DNA of 64,000 nt from Dyadobacter luteus (GCF_003383615.1 NZ_QNUL01000003.1:345312-409311), one strand, 5' to 3'. Counted from the stretch's first letter, positions 29,328-39,310 are shown. A program made the numbers and translations. The notes: generated by a model not told the origin, from the letters alone.

Positions 29328-32300
29328 ATGAAAAGAAAATTACACGTGTTTCTCAGAGAGCCTGGTTTACTGCTCGGCTTTGTGATGACTTTGTTATCCT
29401 TCACAAACAGTTTCGCACAGACTGTTAAGGTAGAAGGTACAGTAAAAGATGCACAGGGAGCATTGCCTGGTGTAAGTGTTATTGCGAAAGGTACTACCAT
29501 CGGTACGATCACAGATGGAGAAGGAAACTACAAACTGGATGTAGACAAGAATGCAGTTCTGGCATTTACTTTCATCGGTTACACAGCCAACGAAGTAACC
29601 CTTGCAGGCCGCCAGCCATCAGCAGGTGGTGTTTATAAAATAGATGTCACCCTTGCCAACAATGATAACAACCTTGATGAGGTAGTTGTTGTAGGTTTTG
29701 GTACACAAAAGAAAGTAAACCTCACTGGTGCGGTAGCAACGATAGATTCCAAAGCTATTGAAAACCGCCCGGTACAAAATGCCTCACAAGCACTACAGGG
29801 TTTGGTGACAGGTTTGAATATTTCTCAGAGCAACGGTTCCCTTGAAACTAATCCGAGTATCAACATCCGTGGCGTGGGAACTATAGGCAACTCATCTTCG
29901 GCACCACTTGTGATGGTTGATGGAATGGAAGGCTCGCTAAATGCGATTAACCCTCAGGATATCGAAAGCATTTCTGTTTTGAAAGATGCAGCAGCAGCAG
30001 CTGTATACGGTTCCCGCGCAGCATTTGGTGTAATTCTGATCACTACCAAACGTGGTAAATCTGGAAAATTGCAACTGAACTATAATAATAGCTTCCGCTC
30101 TACTTCTCCCGTGCTTATGCCGAAAATGATGGACTCTTATACTTTTGCTTTGTATTTTAATGATGCAGGACAAAATGGGGGAAGTGCTCCTCACTTTAAT
30201 GCTGCACATTTACAACGCATCAAGGATTATCAAAACGGCGTGATTTCCACAACGACCATTCCTGATCCAAATAACGCAACACGCTGGGCAGATGGATATG
30301 CCGCAGGTAATGACAATGTGGACTGGTACAAAGCTATGTTTCGCGCAAGAACACTTTCGCAAGAACACAACTTTAGTCTGAGTGGAGGTAGCGAGAAAAC
30401 ACAGGTTTACATCTCGGGTAATTATATGGGGCAGCAAGGTCTGATGAAGTTTAATCAGGACAACTTCACTCGTTACGGATTTACTGCAAAAATCAATTCT
30501 CAGCTGTCTGACCAGGTATCCGTAAATTATAGCACTCGTTTTATTCGTGAAGACTATAACCGTCCATCAAACTTATCGAATGGGTTCTACTCGGACTTAG
30601 GGCGTCAGGGATGGCCTACTCTACCACTATATGACCCAAATGGTAATCTTTTCAGCTCCCCTTCTCCTGCACTAGGTATGAGAGATGGTGGAAAAGATCG
30701 TAACCAAAAGGATTACCTGTATCAACAACTTCAGCTGGTATTTGAGCCTATTAAAGGTTGGAAAACATTTGGGGAAATCAACTATCGTACGCGCAACGAC
30801 TTCCGCCATTGGGATGTCCAACAGACTTACAATTATGATGTTGCTAACAAACCAGTGCTATACAACCGTAATTCTGAAGTCTATGAATTTGCTTATAAAG
30901 AAAACTATTTCAATGCCAACCTGTATTCTGAGTTCAGCAAAACACTTGGATTGAAGCATTTCTTCAAAGTTATGGGTGGATTTCAGACAGAACAAAATAA
31001 GTTCCGGGAATTCAATGCTACACTTAACGGAATTATCGTTCCCAGTTTGCCAACTTTAAATACGGCTTCAGGGACTGACATAAATGGACTCCCTATCGCT
31101 CCCACCATACGGGGACAATACAATCGTTGGGCAACTGCTGGTTTCTTTGGTAGACTAAACTACGATTACGATGGCAAGTATTTGTTTGAAGCCAATCTGC
31201 GTTATGATGGTTCCAGCCGTTTTCGCGAAGATGTAAGATGGACTTTATTCCCATCAGTATCTGTAGGATGGAATGTTGCCAGAGAAAAATTCTGGGAAGA
31301 CAATCTATCAATGATCAACACATTCAAATTCCGTGGTTCTTACGGCCAACTAGGAAATCAAAAGCCGTCAGACGTCAACCCACAATACTATCCAACTTAC
31401 CGTACAATCACTCCTGTTACATCTGACGGGGCATGGTTGATTAACGGAGCTCGCCCAAACACAGCTAGTGCACCTGGTCTTATCAGCTCTACACTTACTT
31501 GGGAAACTATTAAAAGCTACGACTTCGGGCTGGACTTTGGTGCGTTTAATAACAGACTGACTGGTTCATTTGACTGGTTTCAGCGAAAAACAATTAATAT
31601 GATGGGGCCGGCTCCAACATTACCATCAATTCTGGGCACACCTGTTCCTCAAACAAACAATACGGACATGAGAACACGTGGATTTGAATTTGAGGTTGCC
31701 TGGAATGATCAGTTAAAGAATGGACTAGGCTACAATGTTAGACTCCTTCTATCTGATTACCAAACAACTATTACCAGATATCCTAATGAAACTTATGCTC
31801 TTGATAAATATAGAACAGGGCAAAAACTAGGCGACATCTGGGGATATCAAACTATTGGAATTGCAAAGTCACAAGAGGAGATGGACTCTCACCTGGCTAG
31901 CCTGACTAATGGAGGACAAAGTTCATTTGGTTCTCAATGGGCTGCAGGAGACATCATGTATGCAGACTTGAATGGTGATGGACGTATTTCTGAAGGCGCT
32001 AACACACTAGCTGACCCAGGTGATAAAAAGTTAATTGGAAACAGTACACCAAGATATACAATCGGTACTGATATCAATTTGGATTATAAAGGATTTGATT
32101 TTCGTGCATTTTTCCAGGGTGTGTTGAAAAGAGATATCTGGCAGGGAAGTTATTTCTTCTGGGGAGCTACTAATAATATGTGGTGGTCAACAGGACTTGT
32201 TGAACATAGTGATTATTTCCGTAGTGATCCTAATCATCCACTTGGAGCGAATACAGATTCATACTATCCTCGTCCGTTGTTTAACTCTGGTAAAAATCAA

Positions 32301-32573
32301 CAAACGCAAACCCGCTACCTACAGGATGCATCTTATATCCGTTTGAAAAACATTCAGCTCGGTTACACTCTTCCAGGATCAATTACAAAGAAACTGGCTA
32401 TTCAGAAACTACGTTTTTATCTATCAGGAGAAAATGTATTTACGAGAACCAAAATGGCTAAAATGTTTGACCCGGAAACCGTTGATGGTGGAACCGCTAC
32501 AGACGGAACTGGTAATGGAAATGCATATCCATTGTCGAAAGTGTATGCTGCTGGTTTAAGTATTACTTTTTAA
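29328..32573 (+). CDS. SusC-like TonB-dependent outer-membrane transporter
   Basis: A 1081-residue outer-membrane importer. A signal peptide ends at SFAQ (about 31), then a CarboxypepD_reg-like domain (VEGTVKDAQGALPGVSVIAKG), the TonB-box region LDEVVVVGFGTQKK, the plug with VDGMEGSLNAINPQDIESIS and AAVYGSRAAFGVILITTKRG, and a 22-strand barrel ending AGLSITF. It has no STN domain, so it is not ECF/FecR-controlled. It works with the SusD partner ten bases downstream to import an oligosaccharide or similar ligand. No glycan-active enzyme accompanies the pair. Confidence 0.95.
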   Translation: MKRKLHVFLREPGLLLGFVMTLLSFTNSFAQTVKVEGTVKDAQGALPGVSVIAKGTTIGTITDGEGNYKLDVDKNAVLAFTFIGYTANEVTLAGRQPSAGGVYKIDVTLANNDNNLDEVVVVGFGTQKKVNLTGAVATIDSKAIENRPVQNASQALQGLVTGLNISQSNGSLETNPSINIRGVGTIGNSSSAPLVMVDGMEGSLNAINPQDIESISVLKDAAAAAVYGSRAAFGVILITTKRGKSGKLQLNYNNSFRSTSPVLMPKMMDSYTFALYFNDAGQNGGSAPHFNAAHLQRIKDYQNGVISTTTIPDPNNATRWADGYAAGNDNVDWYKAMFRARTLSQEHNFSLSGGSEKTQVYISGNYMGQQGLMKFNQDNFTRYGFTAKINSQLSDQVSVNYSTRFIREDYNRPSNLSNGFYSDLGRQGWPTLPLYDPNGNLFSSPSPALGMRDGGKDRNQKDYLYQQLQLVFEPIKGWKTFGEINYRTRNDFRHWDVQQTYNYDVANKPVLYNRNSEVYEFAYKENYFNANLYSEFSKTLGLKHFFKVMGGFQTEQNKFREFNATLNGIIVPSLPTLNTASGTDINGLPIAPTIRGQYNRWATAGFFGRLNYDYDGKYLFEANLRYDGSSRFREDVRWTLFPSVSVGWNVAREKFWEDNLSMINTFKFRGSYGQLGNQKPSDVNPQYYPTYRTITPVTSDGAWLINGARPNTASAPGLISSTLTWETIKSYDFGLDFGAFNNRLTGSFDWFQRKTINMMGPAPTLPSILGTPVPQTNNTDMRTRGFEFEVAWNDQLKNGLGYNVRLLLSDYQTTITRYPNETYALDKYRTGQKLGDIWGYQTIGIAKSQEEMDSHLASLTNGGQSSFGSQWAAGDIMYADLNGDGRISEGANTLADPGDKKLIGNSTPRYTIGTDINLDYKGFDFRAFFQGVLKRDIWQGSYFFWGATNNMWWSTGLVEHSDYFRSDPNHPLGANTDSYYPRPLFNSGKNQQTQTRYLQDASYIRLKNIQLGYTLPGSITKKLAIQKLRFYLSGENVFTRTKMAKMFDPETVDGGTATDGTGNGNAYPLSKVYAAGLSITF

Positions 32574-32583
32574 TATTCGAAAA

Positions 32584-34578
32584 ATGAGTTTTCTAAGACA
32601 TAAAATAAAAAATACGCTGCTAATCGGAGCTGTTGCCTTAGCTGCAGTGTCCTGCAATGATTATCTGAATCAGGCACCACTTTCCGCAATTGCACCTGAC
32701 GATTATCTTACAGATGAATCCCACCTTGCTGCTTACACAGTAAGAAGATACCCTGATATCTTACCTTCCCACGGAAGATGGGATTTCGGGACATTTGGAA
32801 CAGATGCCAATACCGATAATATGGCTGTTCCATCTTTGGACAACAAGTTCATTCCGGGGTTATGGAGAGTTCCTGCGGTAGATGGAGACTGGGGTTTTAC
32901 TAATATTTTCCAGGCAAATTATTTTCTTGAAAATGTGCTACCACGTTACAAAAGCGGGGGAATTACTGGAACAGATGCTAATATAAGACATCATATTGGC
33001 GAGATGTATTTTCTTAGAGCATTTGAATACTTCAAGAAATTGCAAGCAATTGGTGATTTCCCAATCATTCGTAATACATTTCCTGATAATCATGAAATGT
33101 TAACAGCTGCAAGCATTCGTAGCCCACGAACTGAAGTAGCGAGATTTATCATCTCTGACCTTGACTCTGCTGCTTTAATGATGCAAAACAATGCCCCCAA
33201 CGGAGGTACTAACCGTATTTCTAAAAAGGTTGCACAATTATTGAAATCTCGTGTTGCTCTTTACGAAGGAACCTGGTTGAAATATTTCAAAGGAACTGCT
33301 TTGGTACCTAATGGTCCGGAGTGGCCTGGAAAGAATAAAGCTTACAACGCTAACTACCAGTTCCAAAGCGGAAGTATCGAAGGAGAAATTAATTTCTTCC
33401 TGACACAGGCTATGGCAGCTGCTAAAGAAGTGGCCTCCACAACAGCACTGGTAAACAATACAGGTGTTATTGAATCACTCAGTAGCGACAACCCCTATTT
33501 CAACATGTTTAGTGCTGAAAACATGAATGGTTACAGCGAAGTTCTTCTTTGGCGACAGTATAACAGAACATTGGTTACCAATAATGTTGCTGTTAATGCA
33601 ATGGCAGGAAACTACGCTGTAGGGCTAACACGCAGCATGACAGAAAGTTTCCTAATGGCAAACGGGCTTCCGATTTATGCTGCCGGCAGTGGATATAAAG
33701 GTGATGATTATATTACGGATGTGAGACAAGGTCGTGACGGTCGTTTGAATTTGTTCCTGAAAGAGCCAGGTCAGAAAAATGTATTAATTAATCTTTCACA
33801 GTCTACCCACGCGACTCCGGTAGAGCCAAATCCTCAAATCTGGGAGTCTAGTACTGAGAAAAAATACTCTACCGGATACACCATCCGAAAAGGTTTGACA
33901 TATGATGCTGCTCATGCTTCAAATGGTTCGGGCTACACCGGATCTATCACTTTCCGTGCTGTAGAAGCTTACCTGAACTATATTGAAGCATCTTATGAGA
34001 AAAATGGATCGCTTGATGGTGATGCGAAGAACTACTGGCAGCAAATCCGTACTCGTGCGAAAGTAAGTACAGATATCGACGCAACCATCGCAGCAACGCA
34101 AATGACAAAGGAAACTGCTGACTGGGGCGCGTACTCTGCGAATCAGCTGATCTCTCCGACTTTGTACAACATCCGCCGTGAGCGTCGCAATGAGTTAATG
34201 GCAGAGGGACTTCGCTACATGGATTTGAAAAGATGGAGAGCGATGGATCAGATGATCAATACGCCTTACCATGTGGAAGGATTCAAATTGTGGGGACCGA
34301 TGAAAGCATGGTACACTGCACCTCAGCTAACTTTCGGGGCTACAAACAACGCTGCCGTAGTATCTGATCCGGCATTGAGCCAATACCTGAGACCTCACCA
34401 GATCCGCAGCAATGCTGACTCTTACAAAGGATCTCGCTGGACACTGGCGCATTACCTGACCCCAATCGCTGCACAGCACTTTATCATCACGGCAACTGGC
34501 GGAGATGTTTCCACTTCTCCGATTTACCAGAACCCGGGATGGACAGCAACAGCTGGTTCGGCTCCTATAGGATTCTAA
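32584..34578 (+). CDS. SusD/RagB-family surface lipoprotein
   Basis: A 664-residue lipoprotein: lipobox AAVSCN near residue 22, then the NDYLNQAPLSAIAPDDYLTDE start typical of SusD proteins, TPR-like helices (HHIGEMYFLRAFEYFKKL) and the C-terminal IRRERRNELMAEGLRYMDLKRWRAMD motif. SusD acts as a lid on its SusC and captures the ligand at the cell surface. It is longer than many SusD proteins (500-600 residues), with extra insertions. It is cotranscribed with susC and followed by a terminator. Confidence 0.93.
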   Translation: MSFLRHKIKNTLLIGAVALAAVSCNDYLNQAPLSAIAPDDYLTDESHLAAYTVRRYPDILPSHGRWDFGTFGTDANTDNMAVPSLDNKFIPGLWRVPAVDGDWGFTNIFQANYFLENVLPRYKSGGITGTDANIRHHIGEMYFLRAFEYFKKLQAIGDFPIIRNTFPDNHEMLTAASIRSPRTEVARFIISDLDSAALMMQNNAPNGGTNRISKKVAQLLKSRVALYEGTWLKYFKGTALVPNGPEWPGKNKAYNANYQFQSGSIEGEINFFLTQAMAAAKEVASTTALVNNTGVIESLSSDNPYFNMFSAENMNGYSEVLLWRQYNRTLVTNNVAVNAMAGNYAVGLTRSMTESFLMANGLPIYAAGSGYKGDDYITDVRQGRDGRLNLFLKEPGQKNVLINLSQSTHATPVEPNPQIWESSTEKKYSTGYTIRKGLTYDAAHASNGSGYTGSITFRAVEAYLNYIEASYEKNGSLDGDAKNYWQQIRTRAKVSTDIDATIAATQMTKETADWGAYSANQLISPTLYNIRRERRNELMAEGLRYMDLKRWRAMDQMINTPYHVEGFKLWGPMKAWYTAPQLTFGATNNAAVVSDPALSQYLRPHQIRSNADSYKGSRWTLAHYLTPIAAQHFIITATGGDVSTSPIYQNPGWTATAGSAPIGF

Positions 34579-34595
34579 ACTGACTGTTTTATAGT

Positions 34596-34631
34596 AAAAA
34601 TGGGTATCCGCTTCGGCAGGTACCCATTTTT
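34596..34631 (+). terminator. Intrinsic terminator after susD
   Basis: AAAAATGGGTA (34596-34606) pairs with TACCCATTTTT (34621-34631); a T-rich run forms the 3' arm end. It is placed 18 bases after the susD stop. Confidence 0.85.
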
Positions 34632-34718
34632 ATTTGAACTTAGCAGCTGTCAGCAATGAGCTATGATCCTTCCTTTAGATCAATATCGATTATGAGACTA
34701 TTCACTTTTTGCTACTAA

Positions 34719-36278
34719 TCAGTGAGGCTCGGGATGCTGTAAGTAGTTATGAAAATTGACAGGTTGCGACCTTCTGCTGTTCTCGTTTGTATTAATTCCG
34801 GAAAAAGCCCAGAGTACATAAGACGTAATATCAGAATAGAAGTCGGAACGAATCGGAAAAAGACCATCTCCATTGCGTAAGGCATTAGTGAAGATCACCA
34901 CAGTCAAATCATCCGGGCACTTCATCCATAAACTTCGAAAACCTTTCGCTTTACCGGTAACCAATCCGAACTGCCACCAGCCATCATGATAGAAAAATTT
35001 GCCCTGCGGAGTAATTGTGCTGTAGCTGGCCATGCCTCCTGTTAACACAGAATCCTTCATCGCTGCAGACAATACCGAAACATCTGTAGTTGAAAACAGC
35101 CCTCCATATATCTTCGCTGCTTCCCTTGCCGAAAGGTACAGGCCGTAGCCACCTGCAGTGTTTGTGAAGTCGCCCGCATCATAACCTATTCCACCTTCTG
35201 TGTAGGGATGGTCATATCCATAAACCGGCGACTGGGAGGGATTCACAAATATTTCACTGGAGGTGACTCCGAGTTTGGCAAACACATTTTCTTTAATATA
35301 ATTTTCATACATTACCCTTGTAGCCTCGTCGTCCACCTGATCATTTCCGGTAAATTGATATCCCAGCAGGGCAGGAATGAGTACACGATACATACCGAAA
35401 TTTGCATTCTGGTAACAAAACTTACCTATATTATCTGTCCTTACCCCTCTTTGGATAAGCGACTTCAAACCACGGTAGATATTTTCAGCAAAAGCACCAT
35501 TCTGACAAGCTTCATTGAATCCGGTGATACCGCTTCGGTGCTTCAGTAAATCCCCGAAAGTAATCCTATCCGTATTAATTCCTTTGGTCCAGGATGGAGG
35601 CAGGTAAGTGATAATCGGTGTATTTATGGGAATTCCTTTCTCCTCTGCCAGTTTTAGGAAAGCAACCGAGGTTATTGTTTTGGTCATGCTTGCCACCTGC
35701 ATTTTACTATCTAAGCTCACCAGCCTCTCCCCTCCCTGCTCTATACTTCTTGCCTGAAACCCACCAAAACCTTCTCCTACGATTTCAGCTTTTCGGGTTA
35801 CAATAAAACTGTAGCCAAAGCCTTTGCCTTTTAGAGAATCGTTTAGCGTCTGAACCAGCCTTTTGACATAATCAGGCTGGGTGCTGAATGTCCGCAACGC
35901 TCCATAGATGACCGTACCATCAGTCTCAACAAATGCTCTCAGCCTGTATTCTGTATTTTTTTTAAGCCCCTGCATCAGGCTGGTATACCTGACTGGAGAC
36001 GGCAATGCACCATTGAATTCAATTTTGGAGTCTGAAATGGTCGGAGAAGCAGTATTCTCCCCCCAAACAAAACCATATCGGGTAACACTTCCCGGTACCG
36101 ACTCCATCAGCGACACAGTTACTTTCGCTGTATTATCCAGAATATCATAGATCCCGGTGGAATCTGCCAATACCAGTGGCAAAGGATCTTTATCATTCCG
36201 ACAGGCAGGGAAGAAAAAAACAATAGTGAGTAAGCTGACACAGATAATTGTGGGGAGGTAGAATTTACTTCTTTTCAT
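34719..36278 (-). CDS. Serine beta-lactamase-family lipoprotein hydrolase
   Basis: A 519-residue protein. The N terminus is a lipoprotein signal (lipobox ending C26). Residues about 40-132 form a fibronectin/Ig-like domain (NTEYRLRAFVETDGTVIYG). The rest is a class C beta-lactamase/penicillin-binding-protein fold with S197-x-x-K200 (ASMTK), Y289-x-N291 (CYQNANFG) and a HDG third-motif candidate (YHDGWWQFG). Such enzymes are esterases, D-aminopeptidases or transpeptidase-like hydrolases. It may act on the ligand of the adjacent SusCD pair, but it is convergent with that pair, so the link is only positional. Confidence 0.85.
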   Translation of the reverse strand: MKRSKFYLPTIICVSLLTIVFFFPACRNDKDPLPLVLADSTGIYDILDNTAKVTVSLMESVPGSVTRYGFVWGENTASPTISDSKIEFNGALPSPVRYTSLMQGLKKNTEYRLRAFVETDGTVIYGALRTFSTQPDYVKRLVQTLNDSLKGKGFGYSFIVTRKAEIVGEGFGGFQARSIEQGGERLVSLDSKMQVASMTKTITSVAFLKLAEEKGIPINTPIITYLPPSWTKGINTDRITFGDLLKHRSGITGFNEACQNGAFAENIYRGLKSLIQRGVRTDNIGKFCYQNANFGMYRVLIPALLGYQFTGNDQVDDEATRVMYENYIKENVFAKLGVTSSEIFVNPSQSPVYGYDHPYTEGGIGYDAGDFTNTAGGYGLYLSAREAAKIYGGLFSTTDVSVLSAAMKDSVLTGGMASYSTITPQGKFFYHDGWWQFGLVTGKAKGFRSLWMKCPDDLTVVIFTNALRNGDGLFPIRSDFYSDITSYVLWAFSGINTNENSRRSQPVNFHNYLQHPEPH

Positions 36279-36347
36279 GGCAGATTAAATATGTAACCAA
36301 CATTACACCTCAAAGATACCTACACACCCCTTCTACCAAAGTAAAAA

Positions 36348-37319
36348 TCAAAATGTGTACAAAAAACCTACATTCAGCCCCTGAGCAAATTGAACGTCGT
36401 TACTCTGATCGTCGTCGTAAGCCAGTATAGCACTGAAATTCACGTTGATAAATTTATTCACCTTTGCAGTCACCGAGGCATCCAGACGATTATCTATATT
36501 GAACGGATCAAGTATACTTGAATAAAGCTGGTATCTGCATTTCACATTCACCTGTTTGGTAATATCCCTGTTATAATTGGCTACAATCTGCATCAGTGCC
36601 AGTTCATATCTGATACGCTTACCAATTGGTACCCCATAGTTATTCTGGTCAGGGGTGTAAGGATATAACGTTCTGTCCCAAACGATGGTTTGCCGGAAAG
36701 CGCCTGGCGCGAAGTCGACAAAAAAGAACGGATCAGGCTTGTATTCCAGACCAATCGACTGCGTAAAATAAGCCGGTGCCAGAGATCGGGATGTTTGCCT
36801 GGTCACCTTTACGGAATCCACTACAAACTCATAATTGTAACCCGCTGCGAACTGAGACTGAAAGTTGATGTTTCCAAACAGCGTCCATTTCTGATCTATT
36901 TCCCTGTTGTACTTCGCATCAAAGAAAATCCGGTCCTGACTCTTTCTATTCTCCTGTCCTTTGTTTTTCAAAAATCCGTATTGCAACTGCAAATCGGTAC
37001 GCCATGCATTTTTCCCAACTCTGTTTTCAAACAATGCATTGAAAAATGCGCCTATACCCGCCGAACTCACCCCCCCGCCCGTCCAGTTACTACTAAACGA
37101 TCCCTGGTTAAACGTTGAGCCCAACTGCACCTTATGCCAGCTTGTATCCTTTGTTACCTTCAATCTGGAAGCGTTCAGACTATTGGACATGTCAATCAGT
37201 TTACGGAAATCCTGTACAGTTTGAGCCGAAAGAGCTGCGGGCCGCAGGAAAAGAAGAGCAAAACCAAATAATAAAGAGTTTTTATGGAGGTTATCCCAAA
37301 ACGTTGAAATACTGCGCAT
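36348..37319 (-). CDS. DUF3078 outer-membrane protein
   Basis: A 323-residue protein with a signal peptide (ending AALSAQ). The mature part is rich in alternating aromatic strands (TFNQGSFSSNWTGGG, DLQLQYGFLKNKGQE, FFDAKYNREIDQKW) and ends in a terminal Phe (LNVGFLYTF), consistent with an outer-membrane beta barrel of the DUF3078 family. Its function is unknown. It lies 69 bases downstream of, and in the same direction as, nothing obvious; upstream is the divergent Rrf2 gene. Confidence 0.78.
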   Translation of the reverse strand: MRSISTFWDNLHKNSLLFGFALLFLRPAALSAQTVQDFRKLIDMSNSLNASRLKVTKDTSWHKVQLGSTFNQGSFSSNWTGGGVSSAGIGAFFNALFENRVGKNAWRTDLQLQYGFLKNKGQENRKSQDRIFFDAKYNREIDQKWTLFGNINFQSQFAAGYNYEFVVDSVKVTRQTSRSLAPAYFTQSIGLEYKPDPFFFVDFAPGAFRQTIVWDRTLYPYTPDQNNYGVPIGKRIRYELALMQIVANYNRDITKQVNVKCRYQLYSSILDPFNIDNRLDASVTAKVNKFINVNFSAILAYDDDQSNDVQFAQGLNVGFLYTF

Positions 37320-37511
37320 TATAAAATATTACTAAAGTCGGGTAAATCTGTTGACACTTACTACCCGTTTCAGATAGAAAGTATACTATGTTTTAACTGA
37401 ATCACCTCGTATTTTATTCTTAACAAACTGACAAATATTGCGATTTTTTATGTCGGGAAGCAGCTTTCCAGGCTTTCTTTGGGTTGAAATAAAATTCACA
37501 ACAAAATAAAA

Positions 37512-37533
37512 GACTTTTTTATCTTTTATATAT
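37512..37533 (+). promoter_or_regulatory. Candidate Rrf2 operator, copy 1
   Basis: The block GACTTTTTTATCTTTTATAT resembles a site in reverse orientation upstream of hmp (38003-38024). The two share TTTTTATCTT followed by YTAT. It lies 25-46 bases before the Rrf2 start, so it could mediate autoregulation. AT-richness makes a chance match possible. Confidence 0.4.
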
Positions 37534-37545
37534 GATTATCGTTTC

Positions 37546-37553
37546 TATCTTTG
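37546..37553 (+). promoter_or_regulatory. -7 promoter element just before the Rrf2 start
   Basis: TATCTTTG fits the TAnnTTTG consensus and ends four bases before the ATG at 37558. Transcription would start at or next to the start codon, implying a leaderless or nearly leaderless message. Confidence 0.5.
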
Positions 37554-37557
37554 CATC

Positions 37558-37992
37558 ATGTTCTCTAAAACGTGTGAATACGCTATCAGGGCAATGATCT
37601 ACATTGCTCAACAATCCAAATCGGGTGGAAAGACCGGATTTAAGCAGATTGCGCACGCCATAGATGCACCCGAGCCATTCATTGCCAAAATCCTGCAGCA
37701 GCTGGGCCGCGAAAATCTGGTTCAATCCTCCAAAGGACCTCACGGTGGTTTCTATATTAATGAACAAACCATGAACCGAACACTGGCAGATGTGGTGAAA
37801 GCGATTGATGGTGACAAAATTTTTAGCGGATGCGGACTGGGTCTCACATTTTGTTCTGAGAAAAACCCCTGCCCTATTCACAACGAATTCAAATCGATCA
37901 GAAACCAGATGCAGCAAATGTTACAATCTGCCACAGTGAGCCAGTTCAATGACCTGCTGGATCGCCGCTTGGTGCACCTGGGAAGGAATTAA
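37558..37992 (+). CDS. Rrf2-family regulator, NsrR-like
   Basis: A 144-residue winged-helix regulator. SKTCEYAIRAMIYIA opens the DNA-binding domain as in other Rrf2 proteins, which fixes the start. The iron-sulfur ligands C92, C99 and C105 (GCGLGLTFCSEKNPC) match in number and spacing the cluster-binding cysteines of NsrR. NsrR holds an Fe-S cluster that nitric oxide destroys, relieving repression of NO-detoxifying genes. The gene directly precedes flavohemoglobin in the same direction, which strongly supports an NO-sensing role. IscR-like function is less likely because no isc/suf genes are near. Confidence 0.88.
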   Translation: MFSKTCEYAIRAMIYIAQQSKSGGKTGFKQIAHAIDAPEPFIAKILQQLGRENLVQSSKGPHGGFYINEQTMNRTLADVVKAIDGDKIFSGCGLGLTFCSEKNPCPIHNEFKSIRNQMQQMLQSATVSQFNDLLDRRLVHLGRN

Positions 37993-38002
37993 AAAAATTT
38001 AT

Positions 38003-38024
38003 CCAAATAGAAGATAAAAAGATC
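38003..38024 (-). promoter_or_regulatory. Candidate Rrf2 operator, copy 2, before hmp
   Basis: Read on the - strand this 22-base block agrees with copy 1 (37512-37533) at about 16 positions, including TTTTTATCTT. It lies 30-51 bases upstream of the hmp start. Confidence 0.4.
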
Positions 38025-38053
38025 CTTTAATATTTTATAAATTAAATTGCCAT

Positions 38054-39262
38054 ATGGAAACAAAACATAAAGAACTCGTAAAAGCTACCGTACCCGTTTT
38101 AAAAGAACATGGTGTTTTATTAACCACACATTTTTATCGCCGTGTTTTCTCTTTTAATCCGGAACTGAAAAACACATTCAATATGGGAAATCAGCAAAAT
38201 GGAAAACAGCAGACAGCGCTCGCAATGGCGGTTCTGGCATATGCTGAGCATATTGACAACCCGTCGGTATTACTTCCTGTTCTTGAAAAAATCGGACATA
38301 AACATACCAGTCTGGATATACGCCCCGAGCACTATGATATCATCGGCAGGCACCTGCTCGCTTCTATAGGTGAAGTACTGGGTGACGCAGCAACGCCCGA
38401 ACTGATCGAAGCATGGACAATGGCTTACGGACAGTTGGCTGGCATTATGGCAGGAACAGAAGCGCGCTTGTATGCCAACCAGGTCAACAGAGAAAATGGC
38501 TGGACGGGCTGGCGACCATTCATTGTGAAGGATAAAATTGAAGAATCGGCTGAGATTACCTCTTTTCACCTGTACCCTGCCGACGGAGGTAAGGTGCCGG
38601 ACCATGTACCCGGACAGTTTTTGAGTATAAGATTGTTCCTCCCTGAGCTCAATCTCTTGCAACCTCGTCAGTACAGCATTTCCAATGCACCGAATCAACT
38701 GTATTTTCGGATTTCGGTGAAACGCGAAAAAGGTACTGAGCTGGATACAGATGGAATGATCAGCAACAGGTTACACGATTTTGTCAATCCTGGCGATCGG
38801 GTGGAAGTAAGCGCGCCTGCGGGAGATTTTGTATTGAATCAGGATTCCGAAAATCCGGTTGTTTTCATCAGTGGTGGTGTAGGACAAACACCTCTGGTAA
38901 GTATGCTCGAATCACTTTTACAAAAATCCAGCACACGCCCTATTACGTGGGTGCATGGATGCCGCAGTGAGTCGGTGCATGCATTTAAAGATACTGTTGA
39001 TTACCTGGCCGGAGAATACCCTAACCTGAAACAGCACATTTTTTACAATGAAAAAAATCAGCTTTCCGATCAGTCCGTTATACAGGGAATTGTCGATCTG
39101 AGTCATCTTGAAGAAACTGCACTTGTGGCTGATGCTGAGTTCTACCTGTGCGGCCCATCACCGTTTATCAGCAAACAATATCATGACCTCAGAAACATAG
39201 GCATAGCCAAAGAGGCGATTCATTTCGAAGAATTCGGACCTGCTGTTTTAACGCTTAACTAA
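38054..39262 (+). CDS. hmp: Flavohemoglobin (nitric oxide dioxygenase)
   Basis: A 402-residue protein in three parts: globin (1-140) with distal Tyr28 and proximal His84 (GHKHTS), a ferredoxin-reductase FAD domain (about 150-255, RQYSISN) and an NAD domain (about 260-395, SGGVGQTPLVSML and YLCGPSPF). It oxidises nitric oxide to nitrate using O2 and NADH in the cytoplasm. Size and motif order match Hmp. It sits 61 bases after the NsrR-like gene and is followed by a very strong terminator, so the pair forms an NO-responsive unit. Confidence 0.95.
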   Translation: METKHKELVKATVPVLKEHGVLLTTHFYRRVFSFNPELKNTFNMGNQQNGKQQTALAMAVLAYAEHIDNPSVLLPVLEKIGHKHTSLDIRPEHYDIIGRHLLASIGEVLGDAATPELIEAWTMAYGQLAGIMAGTEARLYANQVNRENGWTGWRPFIVKDKIEESAEITSFHLYPADGGKVPDHVPGQFLSIRLFLPELNLLQPRQYSISNAPNQLYFRISVKREKGTELDTDGMISNRLHDFVNPGDRVEVSAPAGDFVLNQDSENPVVFISGGVGQTPLVSMLESLLQKSSTRPITWVHGCRSESVHAFKDTVDYLAGEYPNLKQHIFYNEKNQLSDQSVIQGIVDLSHLEETALVADAEFYLCGPSPFISKQYHDLRNIGIAKEAIHFEEFGPAVLTLN

Positions 39263-39310
39263 AAAAGAGCCCGGCTTAGACAGAACGTTCTGCAAGCCGG
39301 GCTCTTTTTT
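39263..39310 (+). terminator. Strong intrinsic terminator after hmp
   Basis: AGAGCCCGGCTT and AAGCCGGGCTCT form a perfect stem extended by A/T pairs, ending in a T-run (39305-39310). The loop contains the palindrome CAGAACGTTCTG (39281-39292), which may stack as a second hairpin. Confidence 0.93.
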
